Positions 1-8,788 of a DNA stretch of 64,000 nucleotides are shown here, piece by piece. The stretch is from Actinomyces procaprae. GTDB taxonomy: Bacteria > Actinomycetota > Actinomycetes > Actinomycetales > Actinomycetaceae. A program made the translations under genes and the position numbers. Position 1 is the stretch's first letter, and every line of letters starts with the position of its first letter. Under the pieces are notes generated by a model that did no database searches, was not told the origin of the DNA, and saw only the letters and a program-made list of their open reading frames with translations. The stretch spans positions 2,914,001 to 2,978,000 of the forward strand of contig NZ_CP039292.1 of NCBI RefSeq assembly GCF_004798665.1, in the 5' to 3' direction.

Positions 1-26
1 GTGCTGCGGCGGGTACGGATCATGTC

Positions 27-2267
27 TTGTCGGTTTTGGATGTTCCGGCGGAGTGGTGGGAACGGGCGCTGGAGGGCTGGCGGGGCTGGTGGGCGCACCA
101 TGCGGGTTTCGCACGCGCGGTGGTGCGGGCTCAGCGGGTGGTCTCCACCGTGGCACTGGTACTGGGAGTGATTGCACTGGTGGTGGTGCCGCGCCTGACG
201 CTGGGGCTAGTGCCCGCGCTGTTGATGACCGGCTGCCTGCTGGTGGTGGGACTGCTGGCGCGCACCCGCACCCTGGGGCTGCGGCCGCTGTTGCTGCTGA
301 TGGGCATCAGCGTGCCCTGGTCACTACTGATAGCCCACGCCACCCGGGCGATCGGTGAGTCGATCGGATTGTCCACCACCGATGACGGCGCCCGCATCGC
401 ACTGGCAGCGTTTGTGGAGGAACCGGGCAAACTGCTGCCGCTGCTGCTTCTGGCGGTGGTGGCGCCGGGCCGGATCAGACGCCTGGCGGCGGTGGACTGG
501 GCGCTGCTGGGATTCGCTACCGGGGCGGGCTTCACCATCGCCGAGGACGGCGCCCGCCGCCTGGCACCACCGGGCATGCTCGCCGAGCTGTTGGGCGAGA
601 ACCGGCTCCACTACTCGCTGAACCCGTGGACAGCCGGGGCGTTCCAACTGTCTGGGGGCAGTTGGGCCGAACAGATTCTGGGTATCGACGCAGCCCCCGC
701 AGGGCCGATGACCACCGGGCACCAGGTCCCCACCATGGGGGTTGCCATGGGCGTCGCCCTGGGCCTGGCCCTGTGGCGCACGAAAAAGCCCTGGTGGCGC
801 GCCGTCGCCTGGCTACCGCCAGCAGCGATGCTGACGACGGCGATAGTGGATCATGCCTGCTACAACGCCGCCGTCGGCTGGACCGGCTGGGCCGACCAGG
901 ACACCGCCATCCCCACCTGGATACGCCTGGCCTGGCAGGTGCGCGGGCAGGGCCACACCCAGATCACCATCTCCGTGGCCCTGTTCATCACCTGCATGAC
1001 GGTCGACGCCCGCCGCCGCCACCGCGCCGGCGTGTTCGGCGACGTCGCCCTGGAGGCCCCCAAAGCGCCCGACCTGCCCATGACCGGTGCTCCCGCCGCC
1101 CTGCGGGCCCCGGCGCAGGCCCTGGTGTGGCTGGCCGCCTACGCCTGGTCCGACCTGGTGATCATCGCCGCCGCCTACGGGGACCGGACCCTGACCCGCA
1201 GGGCGCGCATGGCCGAGGGCCGCGCCATGGGCGCCCAGGTGCGCGGAGTGCGACAGGACGCCATGACCGTGACCACCCCCGGCACCGAACCGGCCGCGCG
1301 CAACACCTTCCGCCTAATCGCACTCGCAGTCGCAGCGGTGATGCTGGCGGCCTGCTGGTGGTACGGCACCGCCCTCGCCCAGCACATCGGCTCCTGGCTC
1401 CAGCAGCCCGACTGGCCCTACTTCTTCGCCGGCCTGCTGGACGGGCTCGCGCAGTGGTGGGACTCCCTGGGCATGCCCGGTCAGATCCTGGTCACCGCCC
1501 TCGCCGTCCTCGCCCTGGCCTGGGCGGGCCTGTCCGTGACCGCGGCACTCGGGGCCGTCGGCGTAGGCACCTGGGCCCTATCCCACGGGCGCGGCATCGC
1601 CACCTTCCTCCAAGACCCCGCCACCGCCACACGCTCCTACGCCACCAACGCCACCTGGGAACAACTCCTACTGGACGGGGCCGACTTCGCCCTGACCTTC
1701 ATACCCGGCTCCGCCCTCGGACTCACAACCCGCAAAGCCGCCCGCACTGCAGCCGAAAACGTCGCCCTCACCCGCACCGCACGCCGCAACACCCGAACCC
1801 TCACACACCAAACCAGCCGCACCACCACTCGCACCTGGACCGAGCAGGGCGTACGCGACTGGATCAATAACTTGCAGCCCGTAGTGCGCAAACCATCAAC
1901 CACCGCAATCCAATACCAGCACCGAGTCCTGGGCACCGACGTCGAACGCGTCATCCCAACAGGCGTCGGAGACGAAACAATAATCGCCGACGCCGTGACC
2001 GCCGACGGCAACATCGCCATAGCCTTCGACGCCAAACACACCAAAGGAGGCTCCGGAGCACTATACGAAGGCGGCAGGCCAGAATTCTTGTACAAGGACT
2101 TCGACCGTGAGATAAGACGCTACGGCCAAGCGATACTCAACCCGAACAACCCCCTTGGAGGCCTTACCATCGTCACCAACACCGACAAAGCTGCAGAGTT
2201 CCTCGGCCAACGCGCCCGCAGCATACTCGGGCACGACTTCCCACTCATCATCAAGGTAGTTCCTTGA
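27..2267 (+). CDS. PrsW-like membrane protein with C-terminal restriction-endonuclease-fold toxin domain (polymorphic toxin)
   Basis: Probable contact-dependent or secreted polymorphic toxin. Counting from the TTG at 27, the N-terminal ~300 residues form many hydrophobic segments with the PrsW-type intramembrane peptidase motifs: EEPGK at 131-135, an acidic residue in GFTIAED near 173, His232, and DHACYN with His276. More membrane segments follow to about residue 570. The last ~110 residues are soluble and contain a beta-hairpin ending in D-A-K (668-670), as in PD-(D/E)xK nucleases, so DNA is the likely target. Base composition becomes visibly more A-rich over this C-terminus, as expected for exchangeable toxin tips. 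The frame is open to the first base of the window, so the true start may lie upstream; TTG 27 is only the first usable codon. Two small genes downstream are the likely immunity partners. Toxicity is inferred from architecture. Confidence 0.75.
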   Translation: MSVLDVPAEWWERALEGWRGWWAHHAGFARAVVRAQRVVSTVALVLGVIALVVVPRLTLGLVPALLMTGCLLVVGLLARTRTLGLRPLLLLMGISVPWSLLIAHATRAIGESIGLSTTDDGARIALAAFVEEPGKLLPLLLLAVVAPGRIRRLAAVDWALLGFATGAGFTIAEDGARRLAPPGMLAELLGENRLHYSLNPWTAGAFQLSGGSWAEQILGIDAAPAGPMTTGHQVPTMGVAMGVALGLALWRTKKPWWRAVAWLPPAAMLTTAIVDHACYNAAVGWTGWADQDTAIPTWIRLAWQVRGQGHTQITISVALFITCMTVDARRRHRAGVFGDVALEAPKAPDLPMTGAPAALRAPAQALVWLAAYAWSDLVIIAAAYGDRTLTRRARMAEGRAMGAQVRGVRQDAMTVTTPGTEPAARNTFRLIALAVAAVMLAACWWYGTALAQHIGSWLQQPDWPYFFAGLLDGLAQWWDSLGMPGQILVTALAVLALAWAGLSVTAALGAVGVGTWALSHGRGIATFLQDPATATRSYATNATWEQLLLDGADFALTFIPGSALGLTTRKAARTAAENVALTRTARRNTRTLTHQTSRTTTRTWTEQGVRDWINNLQPVVRKPSTTAIQYQHRVLGTDVERVIPTGVGDETIIADAVTADGNIAIAFDAKHTKGGSGALYEGGRPEFLYKDFDREIRRYGQAILNPNNPLGGLTIVTNTDKAAEFLGQRARSILGHDFPLIIKVVP

Positions 2268-2296
2268 CAACACAACATTGGAGTTAGGATATAGTC

Positions 2297-2728
2297 ATGA
2301 GCGAGCGATATTCAATACTACCCCCGGGACCCACCACCCTGACAATTGCCGACAAGGACACATTCATCCGCGCAGCACGGGCCCAGTGGCCTAGATGCCG
2401 AATCGTACAAGCGGGCCTCAGCCCAGAGGACTCCGACGCCGACGCGTACCCTGTTTTCGAAGGACATGAGGTGGAGATATGTCATTTTCCGGAGAACAAG
2501 GTCATTTCCTGCTCCGGGCCATTCAACCAACCAGGGGTAGCCGAGGTCGCCGCGTGGGTGCGTTCTCTCAATCCTGATCCGAATCTCGTACTTTGGCTCA
2601 CGGACACATTCTTCACCGGTCACGTCGTACTCGCACCAGGCATCACAGCCGACGAAATTCGCGCCTCGTGGGTAGACCACGCCGAGCACGACCCGACGGT
2701 CGAGTACCCGGAGTACTTCGGCAACTAA
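2297..2728 (+). CDS. Small acidic protein, candidate immunity protein to the upstream toxin
   Basis: 143 residues, soluble, acidic, with no signal peptide or membrane segment. It starts 29 bp after the toxin stop behind a weak GGAGTTAGGA site, so it is probably co-transcribed with the toxin. I do not recognise a named family. It has the size, acidity (clusters such as EDSDADAY and EHDPTVEYPEYF) and position typical of immunity proteins encoded right behind polymorphic nuclease toxins. It shares the toxin tip's lower GC content relative to the rest of the window, which suggests that tip and immunity gene moved together. A role in blocking the PD-(D/E)xK domain is inference; an ordinary orphan gene cannot be excluded. 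Confidence 0.6.
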   Translation: MSERYSILPPGPTTLTIADKDTFIRAARAQWPRCRIVQAGLSPEDSDADAYPVFEGHEVEICHFPENKVISCSGPFNQPGVAEVAAWVRSLNPDPNLVLWLTDTFFTGHVVLAPGITADEIRASWVDHAEHDPTVEYPEYFGN

Positions 2729-2813
2729 GCCGGCACCTCCGCCCCACCACCTGCACCCCCATCCACAGACACCTCTGCCTCACCGCACATGGCCTCAGCA
2801 GAAGCCGCCCACC

Positions 2814-3338
2814 ATGACCGAGATAAAAATACTTCCCGTCGAGCGCGCCATCGAGTGGATCCGCGCCTGGGCCGAGCTCGACTGGCCCATCACCTGGGAG
2901 ACCGCCTACGCCACCCGCGACAAACTCGGCTGGACACCCGCCCCCGACGACGGACGCTTCTTCACCACCGAACTATCCACCAACGGACAAGAAGACGGAC
3001 ACATGTCGCGTCTGCACGGTCAGTGCAGCGGGGTATCGATACCACTCTGCTCCCGCAACCTGCAGGCCGAACCAAACAGTCCTTGGTCTTCATCTCTATG
3101 GCAGGCTTACGACGCCACCGCCGACGCACTCACGCAGCTGTACGGCACCGGCAAGCAGACCGGCGACCGAAGCGACGTCCTCCAAACCGACTGGATTCTC
3201 AACAACCAAGTCACCGTAAGCCTCCTCGCCTCAAGCAAAATCATGAGGGCGATGCTGGACTCACCCGAAGTCACCGCGATCGACCAACAGGAGCTGTACT
3301 ACATTGAGAAGTACGGTGAGGACTATGTCGACGACTGA
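2814..3338 (+). CDS. Hypothetical protein, second candidate immunity protein
   Basis: 174 residues, soluble, no signal peptide. It begins with a characteristic block (ILPVERAIEWIRAWAELDW) followed by W-rich and acidic segments. This resembles small uncharacterised Actinomyces proteins that occur in paralog clusters next to toxins (possibly the DUF6301 group, named from memory only). ATG 2814 is chosen because the conserved block begins immediately after it; no strong ribosome site is visible. It follows the 143-residue gene after 85 bp. The same N-terminal block reappears in damaged form 70 bp past its stop, so the family was once present in at least two copies here. Function is unknown; immunity is inferred from context. 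Confidence 0.55.
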   Translation: MTEIKILPVERAIEWIRAWAELDWPITWETAYATRDKLGWTPAPDDGRFFTTELSTNGQEDGHMSRLHGQCSGVSIPLCSRNLQAEPNSPWSSSLWQAYDATADALTQLYGTGKQTGDRSDVLQTDWILNNQVTVSLLASSKIMRAMLDSPEVTAIDQQELYYIEKYGEDYVDD

Positions 3339-3459
3339 CCCTGGCACCTCACCCGGCAACACCACCGCCGACGTCGGCCCGAACCACCACGGGAATGTCC
3401 CTTCGCACGGCATGCGCATCCTCCCGGCCGAGCGCGCCATCGAATGAGTCCGTGCCCGG
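3325..3459 (+). pseudogene. Relic of a paralog of the preceding gene, cut by a nonsense codon
   Basis: ATG 3412 reads MRILPAERAIE and then TGA at 3445. After the stop the frame continues V-R-A-R. The intact neighbour reads ILPVERAIEW-IRAW at the same place, so TGG (Trp) has become TGA and a second TGG has become CGG. Similarity ends soon after. An in-frame ATG at 3325, overlapping the end of the upstream gene, would give a 40-residue peptide containing this start. This is best read as the decayed start of a second family member. Confidence 0.6.
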
Positions 3460-3486
3460 ACGGTCCAGTCCGGTACACCGCGCCCG

Positions 3487-3612
3487 CATTGTCACAAACG
3501 GTGACAAACGACCCCGAGGCGCTGGCCCACGACTCACGAAACGTTGGAATCATGCGGCTGCAAAATCCCAACGGGGCACCGAATCCGGCGTTTGTCACCG
3601 TTTCTGACAATG
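3487..3612. repeat. Pair of 24-bp inverted repeats, each itself a TTGTCAC dyad
   Basis: Positions 3487-3510 and 3589-3612 are reverse complements at 23 of 24 bases. Each arm is also a small dyad: the first has TTGTCAC, 5 bp, GTGACAA (perfect); the second has one mismatch. The pair lies in the roughly 350 bp non-coding stretch between the immunity relic and the convergent transporter operon. It could be two operator sites, the ends of a small vanished element, or a hairpin-type terminator. I see no coding sequence between the arms and nothing else in 3613-3693. Confidence 0.6.
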
Positions 3613-3693
3613 TTGGCCACCAAACGCCCCCGTTCTCAGTTCTCCTCGTCGACCGCCCGACGCCGAGCCCTGTCGTCAACACAACCGGCAGGC

Positions 3694-4593
3694 TCAGCCC
3701 TTCACCGCCCCGGAGAAGGCTCCGGAGACGAAGTAGCGCTGGAACAGCAGGTAGACGATCAGCACCGGGATCGCCGTCATGATGATGAAGGCGTTCAGCG
3801 GCCCGTAGTCGGTGCCGTGCTGGGCGGAGAAGTTCTGCACAGCCAGCGGGATAGTCGCCATCGATCCCGATTGCAGAATCGTGGACGCCATGGCGTACTC
3901 GTTCCAGGTGGACACGAAGTCCAGGACGAACAACGCCGCCAGGGTCGGCTTGATCAGCGGGCAGCAGATCTGCCAGAAGATGCGGAAGGTGGAGGCGCCG
4001 TCGAGCCGGGCGGACTCCTCGATCTCATCGGGTATGGCCCGGAAGGAGCCGTAGAGCATGAAGACCTGGTACGGAACGCCGAAGGCGAGATAGGGCAGGA
4101 TCAGGCCCACATAAGTGTCCAGCAGGTCCGCCTTCAGCAGCAGCTGGAACATGGGACCGAGGGCAACTTGGATGGGCACCATAGAGCCGACGGCGAAGAC
4201 GGCGACGACCCACTTGGCCCGCCGCATATGGATTCGGGCCAATGCGTAGGCCGCGAGTGCTGCGAGCAGCAGGCCCAACGGCACTTTGATGACCGAGACC
4301 AGCAGACTGTTACTGCCACTGATCCACAAGTCACCGGTGTCGACGGCGTCGGCATAGTTGCTCCAGAGCCACTGCGAGGGCAAACCGAGCGTAGATCCGC
4401 TCGCCAGGTCCGCTCGACTCTTGAAGGAGGTGAGCAGCATGACGGCGAAGGGCACCAGCCAGAACGCCGCCGTGATCAGCAGCGCCACCCACAGTCCAAT
4501 GGTGGCCCAGTCGCGTGGCGGCCGGTTCGGCGCGGCGGCGATCGCGCCGTCGTCGAGACCGGCAGTGGTGCGGACAACGGGAATAGCAGTCAT
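3694..4593 (-). CDS. CUT1 sugar ABC transporter permease (MalG type)
   Basis: 299-residue inner-membrane permease with six predicted helices. It carries the EAA loop that contacts the ATPase, seen as EESARLDGASTFRIFWQICCPL in the second half. The tail VSGAFSGAVKG is typical of MalG-type subunits. The ATG at 4593 has a GGGGGAGGA ribosome site and lies 1 bp after the stop of the partner permease, so the two are translationally linked. It is the third gene of binding protein-permease-permease; no ATPase is encoded here, so a shared MsmK-type ATPase elsewhere is expected. The substrate is not evident from sequence. Confidence 0.93.
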   Translation of the reverse strand: MTAIPVVRTTAGLDDGAIAAAPNRPPRDWATIGLWVALLITAAFWLVPFAVMLLTSFKSRADLASGSTLGLPSQWLWSNYADAVDTGDLWISGSNSLLVSVIKVPLGLLLAALAAYALARIHMRRAKWVVAVFAVGSMVPIQVALGPMFQLLLKADLLDTYVGLILPYLAFGVPYQVFMLYGSFRAIPDEIEESARLDGASTFRIFWQICCPLIKPTLAALFVLDFVSTWNEYAMASTILQSGSMATIPLAVQNFSAQHGTDYGPLNAFIIMTAIPVLIVYLLFQRYFVSGAFSGAVKG

Positions 4594-4594
4594 C

Positions 4595-5512
4595 TCAGTC
4601 CTCCCCCTTCATGGACCAGGCCAGGTAGGGGACCACCAGGCACAGCGAGAGAATCAGCAGGACGGTGGCGACGGCGCCGCCGGCCCCGAAGTTGTGGTTG
4701 GAGAAGGACTGCTGGTACGACCACAGGGCGAGAACCTGGCTGGACTGCGCCGGTCCTCCCCCGGTCATGCCGACCACCAGGTCGTAGACCTTCAGCGAGT
4801 TGATAATGGTCAGAATGACAACGACGACGGTCGTCGGTCGCAGCGCGGGCCAGGTCACGTTGCGGAAGACCTGCCAACGGCCCGCCCCATCAACCTTGGC
4901 CGCGTCCACGAGCTCGGCCGGCACGGATTGCAGACCGGCGAGGAAGAGCACCATGTTGAAGCCGACCCCCTGCCATACCGAGGCGACAAAGATGGAGTAC
5001 AGGGCGGTGCGTGGGTCACCCAACCACTCGTGGGCCAGTCCGCCCAGACCGACCGCCTCGAGTACCTGGTTGATAACGCCCATGGTGGGGTTGTAGATCC
5101 ACCGCCAGATCGCTGCCACCGTGATGGATGCGAAAACGCTCGGGATGTAGAAGATCGAGCGGAAGGCATTGCGCCCCCATATGCGCTGGTTGAGGGCCAG
5201 AGCCATGAGGAGGGACAGCACCATGGGGATGGCTACCGATAGCACCACCCAGATCATTGAGTTCTTGAGGGCAGTCCAGAACACCGTGTCCTGCGTGAGC
5301 AGGTACCGATAGTTCTTGAGCCCGACGAATTCCTGGGCGGCGGTGGCGTAGCCGGACCAGGAGAAGAAAGACAGCCGTACCGAGTCAATCATCGGATACA
5401 GCAGAAATATGCCGTACAGCAGGGCCGCCGGGGCCAGGTAGGGCAGGGAACGCAGCACGCGGTGCTGTTTGATGGCCCGTACGGGCGCTGACGCCGTTTG
5501 AGCTGTTGCCAT
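4595..5512 (-). CDS. CUT1 sugar ABC transporter permease (MalF/UgpA type)
   Basis: 305 residues with six membrane helices and an EAA-type loop (VDAAKVDGAGRWQVFRNVTWP). A Lys/Arg-rich N-terminus precedes the first helix, consistent with the cytoplasmic side of MalF-type subunits. It lies 74 bp downstream of the binding-protein gene and directly before the MalG-type gene, completing the membrane channel of this importer. The ATG at 5512 has only an AAAGAA-like site. Confidence 0.93.
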   Translation of the reverse strand: MATAQTASAPVRAIKQHRVLRSLPYLAPAALLYGIFLLYPMIDSVRLSFFSWSGYATAAQEFVGLKNYRYLLTQDTVFWTALKNSMIWVVLSVAIPMVLSLLMALALNQRIWGRNAFRSIFYIPSVFASITVAAIWRWIYNPTMGVINQVLEAVGLGGLAHEWLGDPRTALYSIFVASVWQGVGFNMVLFLAGLQSVPAELVDAAKVDGAGRWQVFRNVTWPALRPTTVVVVILTIINSLKVYDLVVGMTGGGPAQSSQVLALWSYQQSFSNHNFGAGGAVATVLLILSLCLVVPYLAWSMKGED

Positions 5513-5586
5513 GAGAAGTTCTTTCGCTGAGTTTGTTGCGCGGATCGGACCTGAACTGGCCTGTCCGCTCGCGCGGTACCGGCCGA

Positions 5587-6861
5587 TCAGGAGTTGGCGT
5601 CGATGAACTTCTGCATGGCCGGGCCGGCCTCCTCCGGGGCCATATCACCGATGAGGACGGCGTTCTGGATGCGCCAGTACTCGGTCGTCTCATCCAAGCT
5701 GAGGGCTTGATCGAAGTTGTTGTACATCTCCTCCGAGGACTCCAGGATTGGGGGCCACAGCGCGTCAAGCGGGTTGTCCTTGGAGACCTCGACGTCCTTG
5801 TTCACACTCACAGCAGCCCAGGCGCCGCCGCTGCCGCGCATCTGCTCGGTGGAGGTCACGAAGTCGAGGAAGGATGCGGCCAGGTCAGCTTTGGAGGTGT
5901 TGGCATTGATGTAGAAGCCCTCGCCGAAGCCGTACAGGCGCCCGGTTCCGGTGGGGAAGGGGAAGATGCCGACCTCCTGCGGATCCATGCCGTTGTCCAC
6001 GCACTGGGCGTCGAACCAGGTGCCCTCCAGGGCCATGGCGGCCTGCCCGTTCCAGAACAGGAGGCTGGAGTCGTCATTGGAGATGGACATGTAGCCGGTG
6101 TTGAAGTACTTGTCCGCCCAGGTCTTGAGCTCCGTAAAGGCCTCCGTGACGCCGGGCTCGGTGGCCCAGCCCGTCTTGTCGGTGACCAGGGTTCTGGCGA
6201 CGTCGGCACCGCATTTGGTCTCAATGAGTGAGTCAAGCAGGCGCATGACATGCCAGTTGACGGTGCCGCCGAACTCGATCGGCGTGATGCCAGCGGCCTT
6301 GAGGGCGTCGCAGGCGCCAATGAGCTCTTCATAGGTGGCCGGTTCGGCAGTGATGCCGGCCTGCTTGAAAAGAGCCTTGTTGTAGTACAGGGCCTGCGCC
6401 TGCAGGGTCCAGGGGATGCCGTGGTAACCGCCGTACTGGGTGATGCCTGCCAGGGAGGCGGCGGTGAAGCGATCCTCCCAGCCGTACCGCTGGTAGTAGT
6501 CGCTCAGGTCCAGGCTCATGCCCGCCTCGACGAGGTCTCCGCCGAGTCCCGGCCCCTCCCAATACCAGTAGATGTCTGGTCCGGCGTTGGTGCCGGACAC
6601 CTGACGCATGGACTCCTTGAGGGAGTCGGTGGAGTGGGTCTCATAGTTGACAGTGATGTTGTTGGCCTCTTTGAAGGCCGCAACCAGGCGGTCGATGTCT
6701 TGCTTCTGAGAGTCCTCGAGTGCACCGACCCAGAGGGTCAGGGAGTCCTCTCCGCCTCTGGATGAGCCGCCTCCCTGGCGTCCGCAGGCGGCGAGAGCGC
6801 CGGCAGTGAGGAGGGCGGTACCGAGCCCGATGGCGTGACGGCGAGTGAGAGTTGTTTTCAT
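5587..6861 (-). CDS. Carbohydrate ABC transporter substrate-binding lipoprotein
   Basis: 424-residue extracellular binding protein (family 1 solute-binding fold). The ATG at 6861 is preferred to an upstream in-frame start because an AGGGGA site precedes it and the protein then begins with a short twin-Arg/lipobox leader (TRRHAIGLG...AGALAACG). Conserved features of the fold include GGYHGIPW, ALYYNKALFKQAG and the C-terminal LDETTEYW segment. It is the first gene of the transporter operon, downstream of a LacI regulator on the same strand, and its promoter region holds two palindromes. The sugar ligand cannot be read from sequence. Confidence 0.92.
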   Translation of the reverse strand: MKTTLTRRHAIGLGTALLTAGALAACGRQGGGSSRGGEDSLTLWVGALEDSQKQDIDRLVAAFKEANNITVNYETHSTDSLKESMRQVSGTNAGPDIYWYWEGPGLGGDLVEAGMSLDLSDYYQRYGWEDRFTAASLAGITQYGGYHGIPWTLQAQALYYNKALFKQAGITAEPATYEELIGACDALKAAGITPIEFGGTVNWHVMRLLDSLIETKCGADVARTLVTDKTGWATEPGVTEAFTELKTWADKYFNTGYMSISNDDSSLLFWNGQAAMALEGTWFDAQCVDNGMDPQEVGIFPFPTGTGRLYGFGEGFYINANTSKADLAASFLDFVTSTEQMRGSGGAWAAVSVNKDVEVSKDNPLDALWPPILESSEEMYNNFDQALSLDETTEYWRIQNAVLIGDMAPEEAGPAMQKFIDANS

Positions 6862-6926
6862 GATGTCCCCTGTGGCGTTGAAGCCGTCGTGCGGCGGCAG
6901 TGCCGGACAACGGCAAGTCTCATGTT

Positions 6927-6963
6927 CATTCGACATTGAATGGACACTGTTAAGCGTAACAGG
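6927..6963. promoter_or_regulatory. Two LacI-type operator palindromes upstream of the binding-protein gene
   Basis: CATTC-6-GAATG lies at 6927-6942. A stronger palindrome, CTGTTAAGCGTAACAG, lies at 6948-6963 with one mismatched base pair around a central GC. Its size and symmetry match LacI-family operators. It lies about 90 bp upstream of the binding-protein start and 50 bp downstream of the lacI-like gene, so repression of the transporter by that regulator is the simplest reading. Confidence 0.55.
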
Positions 6964-7013
6964 CTGTGCGCTGCTGTCAAGGGCTGCGGTTGCGTATTCG
7001 CACCGAGGTCGAC

Positions 7014-8048
7014 TCAGCCCAGCGCGCCCAGGTGTCCGGCCGTCGAAGCGCGCACCACCAACTCGGGCCGCGGCGCATCGTCGTCGTAGCTGACGCCGGT
7101 TACGTCGGCGACGGCGCGCCGCAGCGCTACCTCACCAATCCGCTCGAAGTCGATACGTGCAGTTGTGAGCGGAGGATCCATGAACTGTGCGTCGGGCATG
7201 TCATCGAAGCCTGCAATCGCATAGTCGCGGGGCGCTATGAGTCCCCGCTGGCGCAGTGCACTGATGAATCCCAGAGCAATGGTGTCGCTTCCCGCGAAGA
7301 CGGCGGAGAACGATCCCGCCTCCACCCGCCCAGCACATTCGGCTCCGGAGGCGGCGTTCCACTCACGACTCTCCAGCACCGGCAACCCCTCCAGGCCGGC
7401 GGCGGTCATCTCCGCCTCGTAGGCGCGCCGCCGGGCGACCGCCTGTGCCCGGTCGGATGGCCCCGATATGTGCAGGATCCGGCGGTGCCCCAGCGCGATC
7501 AGGTGCCGCATGACCGCACAGGAGGCCTCGTAGGAGTAGGGGCCAACGGCGTCTACGGCCTTGTCAGGCAACTCCGCCAGAGTTACTAGCGGGACCGCGC
7601 CATCCACGTAATCAATGATCCGCTTGATGCTGTCATACGGGGAGCCCACGATCAGGGCGTCCACGCGCATGGACAACAGCGTGTCCACCTCTGTCAGGAG
7701 TGCCGCCCAGGACTCTGCGCTTGTGGCGGGATCGCGTTCCATGTGGGAGATCATCACCGCCTGTCCGGCCTCCCGAGCCGCACGCGTCAAGCCGCCCATG
7801 ATCCCGGAATTGCCGTAATTGAGCGGCCCCAGCAGCACTAGCCCGATCAGGTTCGTGTGCCGCGCCTTCATCTGCAGCGGAATGCGATTGCGCACGTACC
7901 CCAGCGCATTTACGGCGGCCTCCACGCGCGCACTGGCGTCGGCAGAGACATATCCGCCGTTGAAGTAACGCGAGACGGTCTGAGCGGACACTCCGGCGGC
8001 ACGACCGACGTCGACCATGCTGGGTCGTCTGCCTTCCACGCGCGCCAT
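7014..8048 (-). CDS. LacI-family transcriptional regulator
   Basis: 344 residues. The N-terminal helix-turn-helix reads MVDVGRAAGVSAQTVSRYFN. It is followed by a hinge of nearly standard spacing (Y-x2-N...M...IG, with Met in place of the usual Leu) and a periplasmic-binding-protein-like effector domain (GFDDMPDAQFMDPPLTTARID near the C-terminus). ATG 8048 has an AGAAGGA site and begins just before the HTH; an upstream GTG at 8084 would add 12 residues with no family support. The gene precedes, on the same strand, the transporter it probably controls. Confidence 0.9.
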   Translation of the reverse strand: MARVEGRRPSMVDVGRAAGVSAQTVSRYFNGGYVSADASARVEAAVNALGYVRNRIPLQMKARHTNLIGLVLLGPLNYGNSGIMGGLTRAAREAGQAVMISHMERDPATSAESWAALLTEVDTLLSMRVDALIVGSPYDSIKRIIDYVDGAVPLVTLAELPDKAVDAVGPYSYEASCAVMRHLIALGHRRILHISGPSDRAQAVARRRAYEAEMTAAGLEGLPVLESREWNAASGAECAGRVEAGSFSAVFAGSDTIALGFISALRQRGLIAPRDYAIAGFDDMPDAQFMDPPLTTARIDFERIGEVALRRAVADVTGVSYDDDAPRPELVVRASTAGHLGALG

Positions 8049-8137
8049 GCTGCCCAAATCCTTCTCGGTTGCTCCCGGCCGCACCGAGCCTTCTCGTCGC
8101 GGCTTGCCCTATGCCGCTCAGGGTAGTCGGCCCCGAG

Positions 8138-8788
8138 TCACTCGGCCGCGTCGCACCGTCGTACCGCGCGCCCGAGGCGCGCGACCGTGATGGGGAGGGA
8201 GTGTCCCGACAGCAGTTCCGTGCCGTCGGGGAGCGTGAGCAGCCTGGTCTCCAGGCTCTCACGGAGCTTGCCCGCATCCCCCGTCGGAAAGATGGTCAGC
8301 CCGGGGCCTCCCTCGTATACCGTGTCACCAACCACCGCGAAGCCGGCCTGTTCGCAGTAGAAGGCGCAGGAGTCATCGGTGTGCCCGGGAACGTGCAGGA
8401 CCTCGAGTTCGACGTTCGAACTCTTCCCCAGGGCCAGGCGATCGCCGTGGTGGAACTTCTCCACACCGTGGACCCGCAGGGGCGCACCGTGGGCGGCGGA
8501 CAGGTTCAGATCGGGGTCGGTCAAATAGCGCTTGGATTCCGCATGCGCCAGCACGGGGACGCCCAGGGCGGCGCGCAGCTCATCCACGGCCCCGACATGA
8601 TCGAAGTGGCCGTGCGTGAGCACGATGGCCTCTACGGTCCACTGATGCCCGCGCACGGCACGCAGAAACAGCTTCGCCTGGGCACCGGGGTCGATCAGGA
8701 ACGCATGTCGCGCGACCTCGTCGACGACGAAGTAGCCGTAGGTGGCAAACACGCCCCGGGCCAGAAGCGGGCGAACCTGTACCCCCAT
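8138..8788 (-). CDS. MBL-fold metallo-hydrolase (glyoxalase II-like)
   Basis: 216 residues of the metallo-beta-lactamase fold, likely cytoplasmic. The zinc-binding motif THGHFDH lies at the centre, with further His ligands in VPGHTDD and LSGHS. Its length and the HVPGHTDDSCAF signature match short hydroxyacylglutathione-hydrolase-like enzymes, which split thioesters such as S-acyl-bacillithiol or mycothiol; the exact substrate is unknown. The ATG at 8788 shares its A with the stop of the DsbA-like gene (TGATG overlap), so the two are translationally coupled. An in-frame start 12 bp upstream is less likely. Confidence 0.85.
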   Translation of the reverse strand: MGVQVRPLLARGVFATYGYFVVDEVARHAFLIDPGAQAKLFLRAVRGHQWTVEAIVLTHGHFDHVGAVDELRAALGVPVLAHAESKRYLTDPDLNLSAAHGAPLRVHGVEKFHHGDRLALGKSSNVELEVLHVPGHTDDSCAFYCEQAGFAVVGDTVYEGGPGLTIFPTGDAGKLRESLETRLLTLPDGTELLSGHSLPITVARLGRAVRRCDAAE

